Assembly (NCBI RefSeq): GCF_963082655.1
Contig: NC_081555.1
Coordinates: forward strand, 178,963,942-179,027,941
DNA length: 64,000 nt
Source of the DNA: Stomoxys calcitrans
Taxonomy: Eukaryota > Arthropoda > Insecta > Diptera > Muscidae
Direction: 5' to 3'
Shown: one piece after another, positions 46,351 through 57,894 of the stretch
Layout of the letters: every line of letters begins with the position of its first letter
How positions within the stretch are numbered: the stretch's first letter is position 1
Notes under the pieces: generated by a model
Seen by the model: only the letters and a program-made list of their open reading frames with translations
Told to the model about the DNA's origin: nothing
Databases searched by the model: none
Translations under genes and position numbers: made by a program

Positions 46351-47185
46351 AGAATGGGCTTCGTCTTCACAGTTTTTGCAGAAGTCGATTGGTCTATTAT
46401 CATATTTTCCCAATAGCCGGTGATATGTTATGACACAACCAGTGAGATCCTTGTTCTACAAAACGACAGAAAAATATAATTTTGGAACATTTACAACTCG
46501 CACCTTGGGACCATTTGTTATTCGTTGCCATTTGGGCATCATCCTGAAGACTAAGCTTACAGGTCGCTATAGGCATACGGATAGATTCAAGTTTCCCTGG
46601 AATGTTTAACGTGGTCTCGCAAACTTTTCTGTTACACATTTCACTGGGATATCTATGTGGCCTCTCACCCAGAACAGGTGAGACGTGAGCTGTTCAAATG
46701 ATGCTTCAAGGACTTATAAATCACAAATCCTTATTCACTCGAACGAGGTTCCGCATATGTTAAGCGTACCCACTCATCGGACACAAGACACCATAGGTCA
46801 AACAAACCATAGGTCAAAAGTGGTGGTATCGCCGGTTACAGCTATTGCGTTAATCTATGTAGGTAGCAAACCCCATCTGCTAACAACGAGGCTCTGGTAC
46901 GAATAGAGAGCCGCGAAAGCCTTCCTTACCCTAGACTCCCCATTCAAGCCCTAGTTCAATTTAATATCCAAAATAGCCTCCAGTGACCTTTACGACGGAT
47001 AGCTCTAAGGCTTTCAGTCATTGCAGTCGATTCTAACTCAGTATTCCCGATATTTACCTCAAGACCACACCTAGAAGCCCAAGTAGCAGCAACCTAGTGA
47101 GCGGTGTCCAGAACCTTAGATAGGGTATCGAAGAACTTCCCGGTGCCAAAAATAATCTGGTAGTCAGCATAAGCACATACCATTA
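46330..47185 (-). pseudogene. LINE relic: RT palm to C-terminal zinc region
   Basis: On the minus strand the order is VCAYADYQIIF (degenerate YADD), GLEVNIGNTELES, AFAALYSYQSLVVSRWGLLPT, then CKCSKIIF, GSHWLCH and DFCKNCEDE near the far end. This is the order of the RT end and C-terminal Cys-rich region of I/R1/LOA-type LINEs, with RNase H mostly lost and many stops. Confidence 0.65.
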
Positions 47186-47204
47186 TCCCTAGAGTCTTGA
47201 GAGA

Positions 47205-47705
47205 CGATTAACGCCTTCTCTGAGGATAGCACAATCCGCATTTTTTGGGTGCCGCGCCACAGCAGACAATTTGAGTGAAGGCCAGAAGACTGCCGCCAAT
47301 AAATTTGGATAAGAAGTTTTTCGGGCCGACGCAGGGAGTGTAAACATTGTGGAGTAGCGAAACGGTCGGTGGGATGGCGAACATTCTTCTCTGGATCGTG
47401 AAAAGACGAGGCTACTAATGAAAGGAAATAAGAAGGAGGTCAGTATAGCTTTCGGTATCATAACAAGACACAGAGGACATCGAGCTCACTTATTCAAAAT
47501 CGGTGCTGCAAATAATAGCAGGGCATAGGGCATGTGGAGAAGATGATGAGATGTTGGAGCATATCCTATGTCATTGCCCGACTTTTTGGTACAGATACCA
47601 CTACCAAGCTGGGGACACAATACTACATATGAGCCAACTTATGGGCGGTGTATGGAAAACAATTAAGGATTTTGTAAGTAGCACGGAATTACAAACTTAG
47701 GATTT
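47205..47705 (+). pseudogene. LINE relic: RNase H end and C-terminal Cys/His motif
   Basis: The plus strand gives SEDSTIRIFWVPRHS (end of RNase H) and, in other frames, KTRLLMKGNKKE, then GEDDEMLEHILCHCPTFW near 47540-47600, the C-x-H-x-C tail motif. It matches the end of the 20-21.5-kb relic segment by segment (GCGAAACGGTCGGT; GTCAGTATAGCTTTCG). It sits head to head with the relic at 46330-47185. Confidence 0.7.
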
Positions 47706-47720
47706 TCTTTTCGAGGTTAC

Positions 47721-48902
47721 TTTTTATACCCTCCACCATAGGATGGGGGGTATACTAATTTCGTCATTCTGTTTGTAACTACTCGAAATATTCGTCTGAG
47801 ACCCCATAAAGTATATATATTCTTGATCGTCGCGACGCTAACTTTCGAAGGAGTAGAGCTAGCCGCTTGAAATTTTGCAAAAATACTTCTTATTAGTGTA
47901 GGTCGGTTGGTATTGTAAATGGGCCATATCGGTCAATGTTTTGATATAGCTGCCATATAAACCGATCTTGGGTCTTGACTTCTTGAACCTCTAGAAGGCG
48001 CAAATCTCATCCGATTGGAATGAAATTTTGCACGACGTATTTTGTTATGATATCCAACAACTGTGCCAAGTATGGTTCAAATCGGTTCTTAATCTGGGAT
48101 AGCTATCATATAAACCGATCTTGGATCTTGACTTCTTGAGCCCCTAGAGGGCGCAATTCATATCCGATTTTATTAAAATTTTGCACGTAGTGTTTTGGTA
48201 TCACTTCCAACAACTACGCTAAGTATGGTTTAAATCGGTCCATATTTTTATATAGCTGTCATATAACCGATCTGGGGTCTTGACTTCTTGAGCCTCTAGA
48301 GGGCGCAATTATCGTCCGATTTAATTGTTTTGGTATTACTTTCAACTACTGTGCTAAGTATGATTCAAATCGGTTCATAATCTGGTATAGCTGTCATATA
48401 AACCGATCATGGATCTTGAGCCAATTGAGCGCGCAATACTCATCCGATTTGGCTGAAATTTTGAATGAGGTGTTTTGTTATGACTTTCAATAACTGTGCT
48501 AAATATGGCGTAAATCGATATAGAACCTGATATAGCTGCCATATAAACCGATCTGGGATCTTGACTTCTTGAACCTCTAGAGGGCGCAATTCTCATCCGA
48601 TTTGGAAATTTTGTACAAGGGCTTCTCTCATGACCTTCAACATACGCGTCTTGTACGGTCTGAATCGATCAATAGCTTGATACAGCTCCCATATAAACAA
48701 TGACTTCTACAATGTCAATCAGCATTCATTTGTGGACCGAATCGGAAAATAACTTGATATAGCTCCAATAGCATAACAGTTCTTATTCAATATTCTATGT
48801 TTGTGTAAAAAGAGATACCGCGCATAGAACTCGACAAATGCGATCAATGGTGGTGGGTATATAAGATTCGGCCCGGCCGAACTTAGCACGCTCTTACTTG
48901 TT
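47721..48902 (-). mobile_element. Family A element, (GTCY)n deleted, both outer ends kept
   Basis: TTTTTATACCCTCCACCATAGG, a TA tract and GATCGTCGCGACGCTAAC. The latter shows that the core and the GTCY tract have been deleted in this copy. Modules follow, then GGTGGTGGGTATATAAG, the hairpin TTCGGCCCGGCCGAA and TTAGCACGCTCTTACTTG. Confidence 0.88.
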
Positions 48903-49017
48903 AGTATTTAGAGCGCACAACAAGCCGATTACTGGCTTAGTTGTATGTCCTTAGTGGCGTGGGGCGGAATAATATACGCACTCTCTTTTCAATCTAATCT
49001 AACCTACCCCTATCGTC

Positions 49018-49290
49018 TTAAGTCCCTACAACCAAGATAGCAGAGACAAAAAACCCCACCCTGTGGCATATCCTTGCTCCTAGTCCCATTCCGTCCAGTA
49101 ACGTCGCTCTCCACGCCAGCATTCTTTCTGTTGTATGCAAATTTTTATAGGCCCTTTCAGTGTCCAGATAAGCTGCCAAAGAAAAAATCCTTAAACTGAA
49201 GAGTTCTCTCCAGGTGACGCACGACACTATGAGAAGTCTGGAGAAGTAATCATTCTCTAACCTATCGAATCCTTCTACCAATTGATAATT
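49018..49290 (-). pseudogene. LINE RT fragment
   Basis: The minus-strand frame contains SLAAYLDTERAYKNL, resembling the AAFLDIEGAFNNV motif around the first catalytic Asp of R1/I-type reverse transcriptases, followed by ATLLDGMGL. Only about 85 residues survive. Confidence 0.5.
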
Positions 49291-49354
49291 AAATTTCTTT
49301 CAGTTCAACCGCTTTGAGTTTCTGAATGGCGTTTATTACAGTAAAATTGAAAAA

Positions 49355-49440
49355 AAAAAAAAATTGCCCATGAACATTCCGTTAAAGAACAGCGGGGATA
49401 CTTCTCTCATACCAATGAGTGCTCTCCGATACATGTTTAT
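49355..49440 (-). mobile_element. SINE 3' part
   Basis: ATTGCCCATGAACATTCCG and GATACTTCTCTCATACCAATG (plus strand) match the 3' half of the common SINE. The head and middle are absent. Confidence 0.7.
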
Positions 49441-49444
49441 GTTC

Positions 49445-49995
49445 TCGACATAAATAAATCCCAGGAGTACCACAATGAATGTCCTTTCGCTCTCTCTTTC
49501 ACTTGTTTTCATTGACGATCTATTAGGTTTGACTTCCAATTCGATCTACACGTTCGCGGATGACATCAACAACCGTCATTCATTTTCATTCGAACATGGG
49601 CCGGGCTTTCGAGAGATTGAAGACAGGAGACGAATTATGGACATTGCGCTATGCTGGGATTTACTGACCATTTCTGAGTGGGTTCGAATGAATAGAGTGG
49701 ATTTTAGTGCACGCGAGACGCAGTGCCGTGCGTTGTACCACAAACGTTTCCCTGACACTGTCAATATCAATCAACGATGTAAATATAGAGCAGTCAGAGG
49801 GTTTTGATGTTCTGGGCATGAAGATATTGTACAATGTCAGTTGTTCAATCTTGGATACGGTGTAAGAAATATTTCACTCCCTCCGATTTTCTACGTACTT
49901 CAGGTCGAAGATGGAATATAACTGGCCCTCGGGGCAGCTTGATCATGTCGATTGTTTCTCTTTGAAACAGTATTCTGATTCCCGACTTGAGGTTG
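49445..49995 (+). pseudogene. LINE RT fragment with FADD (CR1/Rex-like)
   Basis: The plus strand has LVFIDDLLGLTSNSIYTFADD (RT active-site FADD), SEWVRMNRVDFSARETQC, then in a shifted frame GFDVLGMKILYNV, IFHSLRFSTYFRSKMEYNW. The order matches the end of the RT and thumb of a CR1/jockey-type LINE. A frameshift near 49760 and short deletions show that it is dead. Confidence 0.7.
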
Positions 49996-50019
49996 TTTGT
50001 CAGAAATACAAGAAAAATA

Positions 50020-51221
50020 AACAAGTAAAAGCGTGCTAAGTTCGGCCGGGCCGAATCTTATATACCCTCCACCATGGATCGCATTTGTCGAGTTCTTTTC
50101 CCGGCATCTCTTCTTAGGCAAAAAAAGGATATAAGAAAAGATTTGCTCTGCTATTAGAGCGATATCAAGATATGGTCCGGTTTGGACCACAATTAAATTA
50201 TATGTTGGAGACCTGTGTAAAATGTCAGTCAATTCGAATAAGAATTGCGCCCTTTGTGGGCTCAAGAAGTAAAATAGAGAGATCGATTTATATGGGAGCT
50301 GTATCGGGCTATATACCGATTCAGACCATTAGGTCATGAGAGAATCCGTCGTACAAAATTTCAGACAAATCGGATAATAATTGCGACCTCTAGAGGCTCA
50401 AGAAGTCAAGACCCAAGATCGGTTTATATGACAACTATATAAGGTTATGGACCGATTTGAACCATACTTGGCACAGTTGTTGGATATCGTAACAAAACAC
50501 GTCGTGCAAAATTTCATTCCAATCGGATAAGAATTGCGCACTCTAGAGGCTCAAGAAGTCAAGACCCAAGATTGGTTTATATGGCAGCTATATCAGGTTA
50601 TGGACCGATTTAAACCATACTTGGCACAGTTGTTGAATATCATAACAAAACACGTCGTGCAAAATTTCATCCCAATCGGATAAGAATTGCGCACTCTAGA
50701 GGCTCAAGAAGTCAAGACCCAAGATCGGTTTATATGGCAGCTATATCAGGTTTTGAACCGATTTAAACCATACTTGGCACAGTTGTTGGATATCATAACA
50801 AAACACGTCGTGCGAAATTTCATCCCAATCGGATAAGAATTGCGAACTCTAGAGGCTCAAGAAGTCAAGACCCTAGATCGGTTTATATGGCAGCTATATC
50901 AAAACATGGACCGATATGGCTCATTTACAATACCAACCAACCTACACTAACAAGAAGTATTTGTGCAAAATTTCAAGCGGCTAGCTTTACTCCTTCGGAA
51001 GTTAGCGTACCTTCGACAGACAGACGAACGGACGGACGGACGGACAGACGGACGGACAGACGGACGGACGGACAGACGGACGGACATGGCTAGATCGACA
51101 TAAAATTTCACGACGATCAAGAATATATATACTTTATGGGGTGTCAGACGAATATTTCGAGTAGTTGCAAACAGAATGACGAAATTAGTATACCCCCCAT
51201 CCTATGGTGGAGGGTATAAAA
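50020..51221 (+). mobile_element. Family A element, full length, well preserved
   Basis: Starts AACAAGTAAAAGCGTGC, hairpin TTCGGCCGGGCCGAA and CTTATATACCCTCCACCATGG. Three middle modules of about 150 bases (50490-50860) look nearly identical. Then comes a long GACGGACGGACAGAC tract, CATGGCTAGATCGACATAAAA, a TA tract and CCCATCCTATGGTGGAGGGTATAAAA. A good reference copy for the family. Confidence 0.94.
51017..51086 (+). repeat. Expanded (GGAC)n/(AGAC)n tract of family A
   Basis: About 70 bases of GGAC and AGAC units in an irregular pattern, longer than in other A copies. It is the inverted (GTCY)n proto-microsatellite. Confidence 0.88.
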
Positions 51222-52924
51222 ATAATATTATTTGTGGAAAATTCTTAGAAAGCCATTAACAATTTCGCTAGATTCATTTCATTTTCCTATTTAAAGAATT
51301 TTGTCTCCAGTTTGCTTCTCCTGCTTAAGACCACTGTCCCATTGTGAGAGAAGCTACCTATGTCCACGATGTTTACTATGAACAGTTGAAAAGGTCATCT
51401 TAAATTTAGACAATTTATTTGATATTTTCTCAATAACAGTGACTGGGTAGGAATCTGAAGGTCGCAGTGCATACAAACGGTCGATTGGGTCTTGGCGTGT
51501 GAATGTTTTTCTTGGGTACTCCTCTGGGTGTCTTGGGATGTTGTTGTCTGTGCTTGCAAGCATGTCATTTATCCCAGTCATTGCCGTTGTTGGAGGTGTT
51601 GTTGTTATCATCATCATTGATTTCAGCTTGGGAAGCTGTCCGTCCTACTGCGGATATTCTGTGCCTGATTATTTACTTCTCCTTCGGGATTTCACAATTC
51701 ATTTGACAATAAAGTAGCCATGCTATGTTCCGGAATGATAAATAAACACTCATTGATTTTTCATTCGCTTCCATTTGTACGGCATCGATCCCAATGCCCG
51801 CGCAAAATGAATGAACGCAGTAGAAATCAAATCGAATAGAATTTTCCATTTTACAGAAGCAGCAGTAGTAGCAGTAGCACAACAAGTAGCCCGGTGATAT
51901 TGAATGGATGGGGTTGCTCTACAAATGCATTCATCCATCTATCGTCTTGGCCCATTGATAACGTTGATGTTGTAGTAGCTGCTGCCCTCCTCCTTTTTCT
52001 TTGCCGATCCAGATCGATGTGTTTGTGTTACAAAATACATTTTGTCATCATCGTACGACAATTTAACGAGATGGAAAATTCTAAGAAGAATGATATGGGA
52101 AAGCATCATTAAAATAATACCATTGTACGAATAATTGATAAGAAGTTAAATGCTCCAATGTTGTGATTTTATTTACCCTCCGTCCACCCACTCTGCACCC
52201 TCTACTGTACTTGTAGTGCAACCACTCATTGTTGCATCGTTGCCAGTGTTCTAGATGCACCTCTCCTTGTCCATTTGCCTTCATTGTTTTGCCAAAGGAT
52301 AAGGTTGTACAAGAGCTGCACTATCAATAGATTGCTGACATCTATCTCTGTATTGAAAGCGTTCTTAATGTGCAAGGCAACTATGGTTAAGCTTTTCCAA
52401 TGTCATTTGTATGAATGTGGAAGGATGTCTCCTTTGAATTTTGCATTATACATTAATCAGATTATATAGAAATGTCCTTGGCGTTTTTGTTATGCTATTA
52501 TTGCTCATTTGTTGTGGAAAGTTTCTAAGGAAATTTTAATTGGTAATAGCATCCACACATTGGATCCACGCAAAAAATAGTTCGTTTGACATAAAGGAAA
52601 TGTTCGCCAATTAAACTTCTTTAATGAAAAATGGTGGACTTTGTTTACGATAAAATTACACGTTTTTGGGATAAATTCTTGCGAGAATTGGTGACAAATA
52701 TAACGTTTTTTTTACCCTGACAATATCTTACATTCTTGATATAAAGAATAAGTTATTCGGGGTTTCAACTGGTTTTTCTTTATTTCTAAATCAATTTAAC
52801 GTTAAATGTTTAAAATGAATTATTCAAATTGAAAAGGATTCCAAGTTCAATTAAATGTTGAAACATAATTCAAACTCAGTTTTTTTGACGATTTAAAAGC
52901 AGATGCCAGTTGGTAATTCAAACT
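51222..52924. other. Unique segment
   Basis: GTTGTTATCATCATCATTG near 51600-51618 and AGCAGCAGTAGTAGCAGTAGC near 51857-51877. Short frames with hydrophobic content arise from GTT/CTT repeats. No gene called. Confidence 0.45.
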
Positions 52925-53135
52925 CTTTCAGAGTACATTTGGCTGAGTCCGAACTGTGTGCCAAAGTGCATCACCTCTTTTGGGAGAAGTTGTCATAGTA
53001 CCTCACAAATGTCGCCAGCATTAGAAGGTGATAAAAACCGATGATAATTTTTTCTGATGTTTTCGCCAGGATTTGAACCCAATCGCTCAGCATCATAGAC
53101 GGACATTCTAACCTTTGTGTTACAGTAGCCTCCAT
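52925..53135 (-). mobile_element. tRNA-derived SINE, 3'-truncated subfamily copy
   Basis: Plus-strand words CACAAATGTCGCCAGCATTAG, TTTTTCTGATGTTTTCGCCAGG and GGACATTCTAACCTTTGTGTTAC. It shares these variants and also the next 40 bases (CTCCATCCTTTAGGAT) with the copy at 56.0-56.3 kb. Confidence 0.8.
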
Positions 53136-53165
53136 CCTTTAGGATCTCAAGTTAAGTCAGAAGAT

Positions 53166-53800
53166 GGAGAACATTTGGATTCATTTCGATGTTATGATAC
53201 ACAATTTCATTAAAAGGCTTCAATTTTCGCACAGCTCCATTATGGTTTTTTATTATGATCTGCTATATTCTTTATGCTACAAATAAAGCAAAAAAAGCTT
53301 GTTGTTGTTTTCGCACATTTAAATATCTTCTTTGTGAAGGATATATTTTTCTCGCGCTAATGTTACCTAACAATGTATGTGTTGTTTTTTCTTGTACCTG
53401 GCAGCCATTTGGGTGTTGCTCTAATGATTTTTGTCATTGGACATACTAACATTTTTTGCCGAAACGTTCAAAATTGTCACTTTCCGAGTTTATCATCCTC
53501 ACTCGTCCCAGCTTCTCAATATACCAATTGCTCTATGCTCTGTCATTATGCTACGTTATGGCTAATTTTTGATGTGTGATGTGCGAAACTTAACAAATAA
53601 AAGCAAACCTTTGATGTAAAAGTATTTTGTTTGTTATAAAATTTTCCCAGAAGTTTAATTTTTTTTTGCATGTGGAAATGTATGTACAGTTGAACCCAAA
53701 ATCTGGTCAAAATCTAGATTTATATACGTGGACGCTGTAAATATTAAGTTTTACAACTAAATAATATAATATAAATTTGTTTTTGAAGGAATTTAAAGAT
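53166..53800. other. Unique AT-rich segment
   Basis: No feature recognised. Confidence 0.45.
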
Positions 53801-55087
53801 AACTAGTAAAAATGCGTTAAATTCGACCCAGCCGAAATTTGGATACCCAACACCTCGGGTATATATGTAAACCACCTTTCGCCTTATTTCGGTGAAAAAT
53901 GCATAATTTATGCCCACATAGCAGCTTTATCGAAATATGGTCCAATTTGGATCAAATTCGACACGGATATTGAGAGGTCTACTAAGTACAAGTCATTGTT
54001 CAATTTTGTAGAACAAGATATTGGTCTTTTTGGTAGCCACATACAGATATAGATCGATCTGAACAATATATGATACGGATGTCGAAAAGCCTATCAAAAG
54101 TCACTGCGTCATATTTAAGCGAAATCGGATTATAAATGTGCCTTATGGAGCCACGACTTTTAATCGAGAAATCGGTTTATACGGCAGCTATATCCAAACC
54201 TGAACCGGTCTGAGCCAAATTAAAGAGGGCTATCAAAGGGCCTAACACAACTCACTGTCCCAAATTTCAGCAAAATCAGACAATGAATGCGCCTTTTATA
54301 GGTCCAAAACCATAAATCGAGAAATTGGTCTATTGACAATTTCTAATTGAGAGATCGGTGTATATGACAGTTGTATCCAAATCTGAACCGATCTGAGCCA
54401 TTTTGTAGAAATATGTGGAGGGGGAATAACATAACTCCTTGTCCCAAATTTCGGCGACATCGGACAATAAATGCATCTTTTATGGGCCCAAAGCCTTAAT
54501 CGAGAGATCGTCCTATATGGCAACTATAACCAAATCTGGCCCGATCTGAGCCAAATTGAAGAATTAGGTTGAAGGGCCTAACACAACTCACTGTCCCGAA
54601 TTTCAACAAAATCGGATAATGAATGTGGCTAAGAACCTAACTCGGCGGATCGGTCTATATGGCAGCTATCTCCTAATCTAAACCGATCTGAGTCAAACTA
54701 AAAAAGAATGTCGAGGGGCCTAACGCAACTCACTGTTTCAAGTTTCAGCAAAATGGGATAATAAATGTGGCTTTTATGGAACTAAGACCTTAAATCAGCG
54801 GATCGGTCTATATGGAGCTATATCAAGATAAAGCCCGATGTAGCCCATCTTCGAACTTAACCTGCTTATGGACAAAAAAAGAACCCGTGGAAAGTTTTAG
54901 CTGAATATCTCTATTTTTAAAGATTGCAGCGTCATTTCAACAGACAGACGGGCATGGCTATATCGTCTTAGATTTTTACGCTGATCAAGAATATATATAT
55001 TTTATAGGCTCGGAAATGGATATTTTGATATGTGTCAAACGGAATGACAATATGTATATACGCCCATCCTTCGGTGGAGGGTATAAT
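53801..55087 (+). mobile_element. Family B element, full length
   Basis: AACTAGTAAAAATGCGTTAAA, decayed hairpin TTCGACCCAGCCGAA, TTTGGATACCCAACACCTCGG, many modules, ACAGACAGACGGGCATGGC, TA tract and CCCATCCTTCGGTGGAGGGTATA. Directly followed by a family A half. Confidence 0.9.
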
Positions 55088-55089
55088 AA

Positions 55090-55607
55090 ACAAGAAACAA
55101 GTAAAATTTCAACCAAATCGGATTCTAATTGCGCCCTCTATCGGCTCAGGAAGTCAAGATCAAAAATCTGTTTATATGGGAGCTATATCAGGTTATGACC
55201 AGATTTGGACCAGACTTGGCACAGTTTTTGGGAATTGAAATAAAACACTTGGTGCAAAATTTCAGCCATATCGAGTAGGAATTGCGCCCTCTAGAGGCTC
55301 TAGAAGACAATATCCGATATCGGTTTATATAGCAGCTATACGAAAACATGGACCGATTTGGTCCATTTACAATCTCAACCGATCTGCACTAATAAGAAGA
55401 ATTTATGCAAAATTTTGAAACACCTTTCCTTTTCCTTCGAAAGTAAGCGTACTTTCGACAGACAGACGGACGGAGAGGTCTAAATCGACTTAGAAAGTCA
55501 AGACGTTGAAGAATATATACCCTTGTTGGGTGTCAGATCAATATTTTGATGTTTTACCAACGGAATGACGAAATTAGTATACCCTTATCCTATGGTGGAG
55601 GGTAGAA
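55090..55607 (+). mobile_element. Family A right half
   Basis: Begins inside a module (AAGTAAAATTTCAACCAAATC) after ACAAGAAACAAG, which could be a remnant of the AACAAGTAAAA start with an internal deletion. It continues to CGACAGACAGACGGACGG, a degenerate core and ATCCTATGGTGGAGGGTAG. Confidence 0.83.
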
Positions 55608-55870
55608 TAAATTTTCTTGATTAGGAGTTGTTGTGAATGTTGGAGGGTTTAAACGTACTTCACTTACCGTCCACCGTAGATTTGTCTTTCAAGTTCCGTT
55701 TCTGTTGAAAAGTAGAATGTAAAGAGATAATGGAAGGCCATATAATTAACGGATTACAATACCATCTTGTAGGTGCTCATAGACTTAAGTCAAGAGGTTT
55801 AAAAAGGAGTGATTTCACGTCATGTGCGGATTCAGAACATACCTGGCATTGATTTTTGCGGTTAAAGAAT
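55608..55870. other. Unassigned spacer
   Basis: No feature recognised. Confidence 0.35.
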
Positions 55871-55985
55871 TATATTGTTGTTGGTGTTGTTGTAGCAGTG
55901 TGTTGTAAACTGAGGCGGCAGCCCTTGCCAATGGAGAACCCCATCGCGTCAATCCGGTGCGTACAACCGGCTGCCATAGGATTGG
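55871..55985. repeat. Short dispersed repeat with GTTGTTG and ACAACCGGCTGCCAT
   Basis: GTTGTTGGTGTTGTTGTAGCAG is followed by CTGAGGCGGCAGCCCTTGCC and GTCAATCCGGTGCGTACAACC. I believe this word order is a common short repeat of higher flies, but I cannot verify it here. Confidence 0.4.
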
Positions 55986-55994
55986 TTAAAGAAT

Positions 55995-56325
55995 TATGTC
56001 CTTTAGGAGTTTTGCAAATTTGCCCAAGAACATGGAAAAATTTCTCACTAATCAATGAGCGCTGTCTGATCCAAGTTTAGGGTCAATGATAAGGCTGAGT
56101 CCGAACTGTGTCCCTAAGTGTAACACCCCTTTGGGGAGAAGTTTTTACATGGCATAGTACCTCACAAATGTTGCCAGCATTAGATTAGATTAGGTGATAA
56201 AAACCGCTGATAGTTTTTTCTGATGTTCTAGCCAGGATTCGAACCCAGGTGTTCAGCATCATAGACGGACATTCTAACCTTTGTGTTACACTAGCCTCCA
56301 TCCTTTAGGATGTCAAGTAAAGTCG
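55995..56325 (-). mobile_element. tRNA-derived SINE plus shared flank
   Basis: Tail GCAAATTTGCCCAAGAACATGG, body TACCTCACAAATGTTGCCAGC, B box in GGATTCGAACCCAGG, then TCTAACCTTTGTGTTACAC (plus strand). The outside sequence CTCCATCCTTTAGGAT and CAAGTAAAGTCGGAAGA repeats what follows the 52.9-kb copy. A short insertion GATTAGATTAG interrupts the body. Confidence 0.83.
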
Positions 56326-56600
56326 GAAGACGGATTTATATGCGTCCCATATCAGGTTATGCACCAATTCAGATCATTTTTGGCACAGATGGTGGAGGTC
56401 ATAGTAGAAGTCATTGTGTAAATCTCAGCCCAATCAGATAAGAATATGAGCACTTTATTGGCTCAAGAAGATATATTATTAAATCGGTTTATATGGGGGC
56501 TATATGGCGCGTTTTCCATAGCAGACAAACAGACATAGCTAGATCGATTCAAAATGTCAAAGCGATCAAAAATGTGTCATTTAGAGGGTTACAGATCAAT
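56326..56600 (+). mobile_element. Family A fragment
   Basis: CGGATTTATATGCGTCCCATATC, AGCCCAATCAGATAAGAAT, ACAGACATAGCTAGATCGATTC and a damaged right end. No hairpin. Confidence 0.6.
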
Positions 56601-57200
56601 ATTTCTGTGAAGTGAAAAAAAAAAAAATGGAGGGTGTTACAACACTCATTGAGTTCGACCAACCGATGCTAATAAGAATTAGATTATATTCCCACCACCA
56701 TGAATACATGGATTTTATTAACATTTCGCTAGCATTTGTGAACCCAAGAAGTTTTTCCGGAAAGGGTGTCGAGGGGACCAAAACCACTCATTCTTCCAAA
56801 TTTGTCAAAGGCGGGTAATAAAAAAAGCTTTTATGAGCCCCTGGTGTTTAATTGGAATATCGGGTTATTTGACAGCTATATCCAAAAACAAATCGGATCT
56901 TGGCCGTATTCAGCACGGGTGCCGAGGGATCTAATACATCTCACTGTTCCAAACTTCATCGAAATTGTCTAGAAAAAGGGTCCTTCTACGGGCTCAAGAT
57001 CCTAAAACAGGAGATATGTCTATATGACAGCTATATCTAATATGGGCTTATATGAACCATATTCTGTAAAGATATCGAAATCAAGCAAAAAGTGCGGCGT
57101 TTAAGGCCTCAATAGCCTTAATCGTGAAATCCGTCTATATGGCAGCTATAACTATATATGGACCGATTTGGACCATATTTGGTACGACTGTCAGAGGGGC
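56601..57200 (+). mobile_element. Family C-like element, left of a SINE insertion
   Basis: TATATTCCCACCACCATGAATAC then ACATTTCGCTAGCATTTGTG and modules with GGGCTCAAGATCC and CTATATGACAGCTATATC. The same type of body resumes after the SINE at about 57535. Confidence 0.55.
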
Positions 57201-57201
57201 C

Positions 57202-57510
57202 ACCGTAGGCAAGATGTTAGTAGGTCCGCCTATGACGCTGAGAGCCTGGGTTCGAATCCTGGCAGGAATATCAGACAAATTTTCAGCGTTAGTTATCCCC
57301 TCCTAATGCTGGCAACATTTGTGAGGTACATTGCCATGTAAAAACTTCTCCTCAAAAAAAGGTGTCGCTCTGCGGCACGCCGTTTGGACTCGGCTTTAAA
57401 GTTCCCTTGTCATTGATCTTAAAATTGAATCGGACAGCACTCATTAATTTGTGAGAAGTTGCCCCAGTTCCTTAATGGAATGTTCATGGGTAAATTTTCA
57501 TTTGCATCAG
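57202..57510 (+). mobile_element. tRNA-derived SINE inserted in a C-like element
   Basis: A-box-region GCAAGATGTTAGTAGG (mutated) and B-box GGTTCGAATCC, body GGCAACATTTGTGAGGTAC and TCGCTCTGCGGCACGCCG, tail TTTTCATTTGCATCAG followed by a run of T near 57520. The A box has decayed, so pol III transcription is unlikely. Confidence 0.85.
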
Positions 57511-57534
57511 AGGGACTGTCTGTTTTTTTTTTTT

Positions 57535-57745
57535 TAAATTTTAGCGAAATCGCACTATAACTGTGGTTTGTATAGGCTCAAGATCCTAAATCGGTACATC
57601 GTTCTATATGTCACCACCTACCGATTTAAGGTGTAGATCATAGTAAGTTCGGAAATCTGGGGGCCTATTGCAATTCATTATTCCAAGTTTCAGTGAAATC
57701 GGATACTAAACGCTGCTGTTATGAGCTTAAAACTATATTGCTATT
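57535..57745 (+). mobile_element. Family C-like element, right of the SINE
   Basis: TTTAGCGAAATCGCACTATAAC, GGCTCAAGATCCTAAATCGG and TTTCAGTGAAATCGGATAC modules. No terminal tract seen. Confidence 0.5.
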
Positions 57746-57894
57746 GTTGCAGCCACATTTTCATGTAGAAGTGGAGATCCTCATAAAACTCCTACAGGTG
57801 AGTAAGCTCGTTCCAGTCCGCGAGAACAGGGTGGCCATTGGTTATTTAAATACGCCAGTAACTCGCCTAGTCATATCGAGCATCATAGGAACTC

